From DATESZ01 sp035283845 (lineage in GTDB: Bacteria > Desulfobacterota > Syntrophia > Syntrophales > JACQWR01): 26,278 bases of DNA. The position numbers and the translations under genes are program-made. The stretch lies in NCBI GenBank assembly GCA_035283845.1, contig DATESZ010000010.1, forward strand, positions 1 to 26,278, written 5' to 3'. Positions 22,476 to 26,278 of this stretch are shown here, in pieces; positions within the stretch are counted from its first letter, which is position 1, and each line of letters opens with the position of its first letter. The notes beneath the pieces were generated by a model. It was not told the DNA's origin. It saw only the letters and a program-made list of their open reading frames with translations, and did not search any database.

Positions 22476-23306
22476 GTGGCGGTAAATACGGCGAATAATC
22501 TGCTCTACCTGGTCGAATCGGGTCTGCTGGGGTTTTTTTTGATATCGGGCCTATCCGGTCACCGAAACCTCTGCCGCCTTGAAATCAAACTCACGGCGCC
22601 GGAAGAGGTCTTCGCCGCCACGGAGTATCCCCTGCATGTAACAATCTTAAATGCCAAGAAATTTATGCCTGTCTTTCTTTTGCGGCTCAGCATAGCCGGA
22701 AGTTCGCTGCTTTTTCCCTATGTGGAACCGCAGGGGAGCCTCAGCACCTCGCTGCCGTTTTTTTTTACCAGACGGGGCACCTATGTTTTTAAAGACATAT
22801 CGACCGGCTCCATTTTCCCATTTAACTTTATTAGGCGACGTAGGGGGATGGACAATAAATTTACGGTTCTGGTCTTTCCGCAACCCCTCGACCTCGGCAA
22901 AGAAAAGTCCGGGGATGGAGATCGGCGCTTTGCCAGCGGCCGGCAAGCCACGCGCCAGGGACAGGAACCGGAGGTTTTGTCGGTGCGTGATTACCAGGCC
23001 GGCGATGCCATGAAGTACATCCACTGGAAGGCAAGCGCCCGCGCGGGAGAGCTGAAAACCAAGGAAATGGCGGCCACAGTGCCCCAGCAGATGGTTATAG
23101 ATTTTAATGACATCGCCATAGCCGACGTGGAAAGAAAATTATCCTACATTGCCTTCCTGATTCTCACATCACTCAAAAGAAACATCCTTGTAGGGTTGAG
23201 GATAAGCGGCAAATATCATCCCCCGGCCTCATCAAAAAAACACCGGATTGCCATGTTGACAGAACTTGCTTTGTATAATCATGAAAACAAGCGAAATAAA
23301 AATTGA
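22476..23306 (+). CDS. DUF58-domain membrane-anchored protein
   Basis: DUF58 protein, usual partner of MoxR ATPases. It has two N-terminal hydrophobic stretches, a beta-rich middle (PEEVFAATEYPLHVTILN, FFFTRRGTYVF) and the signature SVRDYQAGDAMKYIHWKASARAGELKTKE (about 171-200). GTG 22476 is the first usual start codon, but the open frame upstream encodes LTATGWLYLAITLIIGIVAV, which is the normal first membrane segment. CTG at 22425 would add 17 residues and restore it. The gene ends inside the transglutaminase gene (26-nt overlap). Its molecular role is not known in detail; neighbours suggest envelope or proteolytic control. Confidence 0.88.
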   Translation: MAVNTANNLLYLVESGLLGFFLISGLSGHRNLCRLEIKLTAPEEVFAATEYPLHVTILNAKKFMPVFLLRLSIAGSSLLFPYVEPQGSLSTSLPFFFTRRGTYVFKDISTGSIFPFNFIRRRRGMDNKFTVLVFPQPLDLGKEKSGDGDRRFASGRQATRQGQEPEVLSVRDYQAGDAMKYIHWKASARAGELKTKEMAATVPQQMVIDFNDIAIADVERKLSYIAFLILTSLKRNILVGLRISGKYHPPASSKKHRIAMLTELALYNHENKRNKN

Positions 23307-25221
23307 AACGCTGCTTATGATGGTGGCCTCCCTGGCCGCTTTCATAGGCACCCTTGCCGTCGTTCAGTACGTTGGTGTTGTATGCCTGCTTATTTTTTTA
23401 ACTCTTTGGACGGCAGGCGCTGCCGCCTATTGTCGAGCCCAGGCCGGCCTGCCCGGCTGGCTGATTAACGGCCTGGCCCTGCTGGCCGTGGCGGTAACTT
23501 TTTTGTGGACTCCGGGGGAGGATGTCCTTACCGACAGATTTGAGCTTATGGTCATCCTCCTGGGTCTCAAGTTCAGCGGGACTAAAGCATCCCGGGACTA
23601 CCTCCAGATATTTCTGCTGGTCATATTTCTGCTGACCGGCTCGGCATACCTTTTCGCTGATGTGACCTTCATCTTATTCCTGGTTGCACTGCTGCTTCTT
23701 TCAGGGGTGGGAGCTGTTTTGCTGAGCTATCTTTCTGAAGACCGCTTCCTGAGTCTTACATTGGCGACTTCAGGCAAAGTCTGTGTCAGCGCTGTGCTAA
23801 TCTCTTTTCTTGTTATCCCCCTGATGGCAGTCCTCTTTGTCGCAATGCCCCGTTCCGGATATCCGATGCTGAATTTCACGGGTAGTAAGGCAGGAAGCAT
23901 AACAGGCTTTTCCGACCGGATAGCCCTGGGCGTCATGACGAACATACAAGAGAACAATGCAGTGGCCTTTCGGGCGGAGACTGGCCAAAAGAGGATTGCT
24001 GAAGACATGCTTTACTGGCGGGGCATTGTGTTTGACAGCTTTGACGGGAAAAAATGGGCGACGACATCGGCAGGCAATATAGATGAGAGCACGATCAGAC
24101 TAAAGGGCATCCCTGTCTATTATACTGTCTACCTCGAACCATCGAACAGCGACATGATAGTGACGCTGGACAAGCCGTTATCCCTCCCCTTGCGCAGGAT
24201 GTCCGGCCGGCCCGATCTGACCTATTCTGTTTTGGAGCCGGTAAATAACCCGCTGAGCTACAATGCCTTTTCCGTACCCACGGAGGTAATCCCAACGGCT
24301 GATCTCCCGCCGGTGGTTTATCTGCAATTGCCGGCAGGACTGGAACGGATCAGGGAAAAGGAGCAAAGCCTTGTTCCGCGAAATGCAGATGCGGCCACAG
24401 CCATCCGGTCCTTGATGTTGTTTTTGAAAAGCGGCGCTTTTCATTATGCTCAAAGTGGCCTTCCCATCTCTGGCAAGCCCTTGGAAGAGTTTCTTTTTAC
24501 CAGCAGACGTGGCAACTGCGAGTATTTCGCTTCCGCACTGGCCGTAATGCTGCGGATGGCTGGCGTACCGGCGCGGATTGTGGGTGGCTACAGGGGAGGC
24601 TACTTCCAGGAAACAGGCGGCTATTACGTGGTCTTCCAGAAAAATGCCCATGTCTGGGTGGAGGCATACGTTCCGGGGACCGGCTGGATTCGTCTCGATC
24701 CCACCCCGGTCCAGAGCGCCGATTTCACATCGGCAGCCCGGCGGGGCTTAAGGTTCTGGTCCGGCGTCAAATTGGATGTCCTACAGTACTACTTCATGAT
24801 CTTTGTGCTTAACTATGACTTTCAAATGCAGGCCAAACTCTTTTCCCTGCTGGCTGCCGCCGCGGGCAAACCGCCGGCATTCCTTCTGCGCAACCGAAAG
24901 CAGTTGGCGGCAATGGCCGCCATTTTGACAATCATCTCGCTTTCTCCGTTTTTTTATCGCCGTTTCCGGCACTGGGGAGGTTCTCACGAAGAAAGACTTC
25001 TGCGCGTCTTTCTTGACCGGATGGAAAAGATGGGATACCGGAAATTGCCATACCTAGGCCTCGAGGAATTCATCCGGTCGGTGGAAAAAAAGGAAATTTA
25101 CGAGGAAGCGCAGGCCTTTGTCAAAGCCTATCAAGAAACCTTGTACCATGACCGGCGGCTTTCCCGTCGGGAGGCAGCCATCCTGGGCAGGATGGTCAGT
25201 CAAATCGGCAACCGGCCATAA
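23281..25221 (+). CDS. transglutaminase-like membrane protein (TgpA/DUF3488 type)
   Basis: 647 residues. The N-terminal ~200 residues contain at least five hydrophobic segments. An extracytoplasmic transglutaminase-like domain follows, with catalytic Cys413 (RRGNCEYFASALAVMLR), His457 (NAHVWVEAY) and Asp473 (RLDPTP), preserving the full triad. A further membrane segment (LAAMAAILTIISLSPFFY, about 538-555) and a cytoplasmic C-terminal tail end the protein. The family crosslinks or cleaves protein side chains; TgpA of Pseudomonas is essential. ATG 23281 overlaps the DUF58 end; a TTG at 23266 is an alternative. No clear Shine-Dalgarno sequence is seen, so translation is probably coupled. Confidence 0.93.
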   Translation: MKTSEIKIETLLMMVASLAAFIGTLAVVQYVGVVCLLIFLTLWTAGAAAYCRAQAGLPGWLINGLALLAVAVTFLWTPGEDVLTDRFELMVILLGLKFSGTKASRDYLQIFLLVIFLLTGSAYLFADVTFILFLVALLLLSGVGAVLLSYLSEDRFLSLTLATSGKVCVSAVLISFLVIPLMAVLFVAMPRSGYPMLNFTGSKAGSITGFSDRIALGVMTNIQENNAVAFRAETGQKRIAEDMLYWRGIVFDSFDGKKWATTSAGNIDESTIRLKGIPVYYTVYLEPSNSDMIVTLDKPLSLPLRRMSGRPDLTYSVLEPVNNPLSYNAFSVPTEVIPTADLPPVVYLQLPAGLERIREKEQSLVPRNADAATAIRSLMLFLKSGAFHYAQSGLPISGKPLEEFLFTSRRGNCEYFASALAVMLRMAGVPARIVGGYRGGYFQETGGYYVVFQKNAHVWVEAYVPGTGWIRLDPTPVQSADFTSAARRGLRFWSGVKLDVLQYYFMIFVLNYDFQMQAKLFSLLAAAAGKPPAFLLRNRKQLAAMAAILTIISLSPFFYRRFRHWGGSHEERLLRVFLDRMEKMGYRKLPYLGLEEFIRSVEKKEIYEEAQAFVKAYQETLYHDRRLSRREAAILGRMVSQIGNRP

Positions 25222-25445
25222 GGAACTTTATGAATCGGCTCCCTACATCCCAGAATTTTTACATCTTAACATCAATCCTGATATGTCCAACCAAACTGTA
25301 TGGAGGGCAGAATTTTTTCCAATATTGGATAAGCTTTCTGACTGTCTCAGAGTATATAGAAAAATTTAATGAAACGGAAGAGCGAATAATGCTTCCTGTA
25401 AGGTAGCATAGGGCAATTTTAATAGTATCCACTTTTTCAAAGGAT
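25222..25445. other. intergenic DNA after the moxR operon
   Basis: No supported gene. The AT-rich character suggests the border of a region with different regulation, and no terminator hairpin with a T-run was found. Confidence 0.3.
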
Positions 25446-25727
25446 AATTATTACATCGGCAATTATATATAGCTATTTTACTATCCATTTGCGGTTAATC
25501 CAGGGATTGTGCTGATTTTATGTTTAGTTGACAGTGTAATATTACAACATATCGTATAAAATATCTTGAATAACACTACATCTTGTGTTAAGCAAACATC
25601 AATTGGCAAAGGGCGAACCTATTGTTTACATAATAGAGAATAGCGGGGGGAATATTACAACGGCAACTAAATATAACCATTTTACCCATTTATTTGCAGT
25701 CAATACGGGCATCGTACGGATTTATAG
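25446..25727. repeat. three degenerate repeat units before the response regulator
   Basis: A 77-nt unit at 25446-25522 aligns with 25651-25727 at roughly 70 percent identity (ATTACAWCGGCAA, then CATTTTACCC-like and GATTTATRG-like blocks). A partial third unit starts at 25538 (AATATTACAAC, identical to 25651-25661). TGTAATATTACA at 25535-25546 is a perfect 12-nt palindrome. Such repeats may be regulator-binding sites or remnants of duplicated leaders. Confidence 0.6.
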
Positions 25728-25773
25728 CCTTGTTTAAGCAGACAACACGCTAATTGGGGGGAGGGATTGTAAA

Positions 25774-26172
25774 ATGAAGGTATTGGTAGTTGACGACAAC
25801 GAATCCTTGGCTGCCGCCATTCAGATGATGTTGGAAATGGAAGGCCTTGAGGTGGTATCCGCGAAGGATGGCATAGAGGGATATTCAGCATATCTCCGAT
25901 TTGAGCCCGATCTAATTATCACTGATATCCAGATGCCGCGGAAAAATGGCTTGGAAATGATGGTGGAGATCAGAACCCACAACCCGATGATCAAGACAAT
26001 TTATATGAGCGGGGATATTCACGTCTTCAATCAGCACCTTGAAGAAGAGAAGCTGAGGTATCCCGTAAGTTGCTTTAAAAAGCCTTTCGCCTTGAAATCG
26101 TTGAGAGAACTGGTTGTGGAACCTTTTATAAAAGGGGACAGATTTATTGTGCGGCCGGGCAAGGTCGTGTAA
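25774..26172 (+). CDS. single-domain response regulator, 3' end invaded by a group II intron
   Basis: CheY-like receiver domain with D7 and D8 (VVDDNE), phospho-acceptor D51 (TDIQMP), S79 (YMSGD) and K103 (FKKPF). All are in normal positions, so the domain can be phosphorylated. No output domain is encoded. The codon after residue 125 (26149) is the first base of an intron, so the last seven residues VRPGKVV and the stop come from intron sequence. The native C-terminus is unknown, but the receiver fold is already complete. GGGGGGAGGG about 10 nt before ATG is a strong ribosome binding site. Confidence 0.9.
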   Translation: MKVLVVDDNESLAAAIQMMLEMEGLEVVSAKDGIEGYSAYLRFEPDLIITDIQMPRKNGLEMMVEIRTHNPMIKTIYMSGDIHVFNQHLEEEKLRYPVSCFKKPFALKSLRELVVEPFIKGDRFIVRPGKVV

Positions 26173-26278
26173 TTCAGCGGGTGTGAATCCCGCCCCGGAA
26201 GGATGGCCATCCACCGGGTAGCAAGTCCTTGGAGGTCTGGTGGTAACATCAGACTTTAAGCGTAGGACAGCGAGCAGA
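26149..26278 (+). mobile_element. 5' end of a group II intron (domain I), continuing past the window
   Basis: The sequence opens with GTGCG, the conserved 5' end of group II introns. Structured domain I elements follow: GGCC/GGTC pairing near the start, hairpin GCGGG/CCCGC (about 26178-26194), GGATGG/CCATCC at 26200-26211, and GTCTG…CAGAC stems around 26236-26255 inside a GTCCT/AGGAC stem. This order and spacing match domain I of bacterial group II introns. The reverse-transcriptase gene and 3' end lie outside the window. Confidence 0.85.

Noticed and set aside
25446..25727. CRISPR array
   Set aside because: The repeats are long, degenerate and irregularly spaced, with no cas genes.

Overview
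The window looks like chromosomal DNA of an anaerobic bacterium of the former Deltaproteobacteria (Syntrophales/Desulfobacterota-like). This is inferred from gene families only: a YqeC/MocA molybdenum hydroxylase maturation operon, a short SAP-domain protein with a Cys-rich tail, a 59-residue conserved protein, a DUF4070-type radical SAM protein and a MoxR-DUF58-transglutaminase operon. The species cannot be named. The right edge is cut inside a group II intron. The left edge probably cuts a short unknown gene.

Layout. 1-700: end of an unknown gene, structured non-coding DNA, a possible 26-residue lipoprotein and a long hairpin. 710-785: tRNA-Glu(UUC), minus strand. 928-4294: Ski2-like helicase (minus), then a DNA methyltransferase and its in-frame tail (plus). 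4308-6788: three tightly spaced plus-strand genes (molybdopterin-binding protein, YqeC, MocA), then tRNA-Glu(CUC) with its own promoter and terminator. 6943-9728: a small toxin-antitoxin-type island (ParD/ParE-like pair, HigA with a HigB remnant, Fic protein) bounded by the tRNA and a copy of its 3' end. 9741-11831: terminators, an HTH protein and a radical SAM protein. 11847-13802: a graveyard with a G-rich repeat, a transposase fragment, an internally deleted second fic copy and a frameshifted yheU. 13938-15890: an SbmA/YddA-type ABC transporter.

16203-20316 is a run of small minus-strand genes: nitroreductase, 59-aa protein, MBL-fold hydrolase, SRAP/YedK, exported protein, SAP protein and cupin. 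An inverted tRNA-Glu 3' fragment follows at 20414, then a HicBA pair whose hicA has lost its in-frame start. 21334-25221: promoter and operon for a MoxR ATPase, a DUF58 protein and a membrane transglutaminase. 25446-26172: a leader with degenerate repeats and a single-domain response regulator. A group II intron enters this gene at 26149.

The main theme is mobile-element activity around tRNA-Glu sequence: three copies of its 3' end, toxin-antitoxin and Fic cargo, no surviving integrase, and several genes broken by single-base or short indels. The most unusual items are the Fic promoter with its GAAGCG repeats and the matching second copy, which keeps the promoter and the N-terminal inhibitory helix but has lost the catalytic core.
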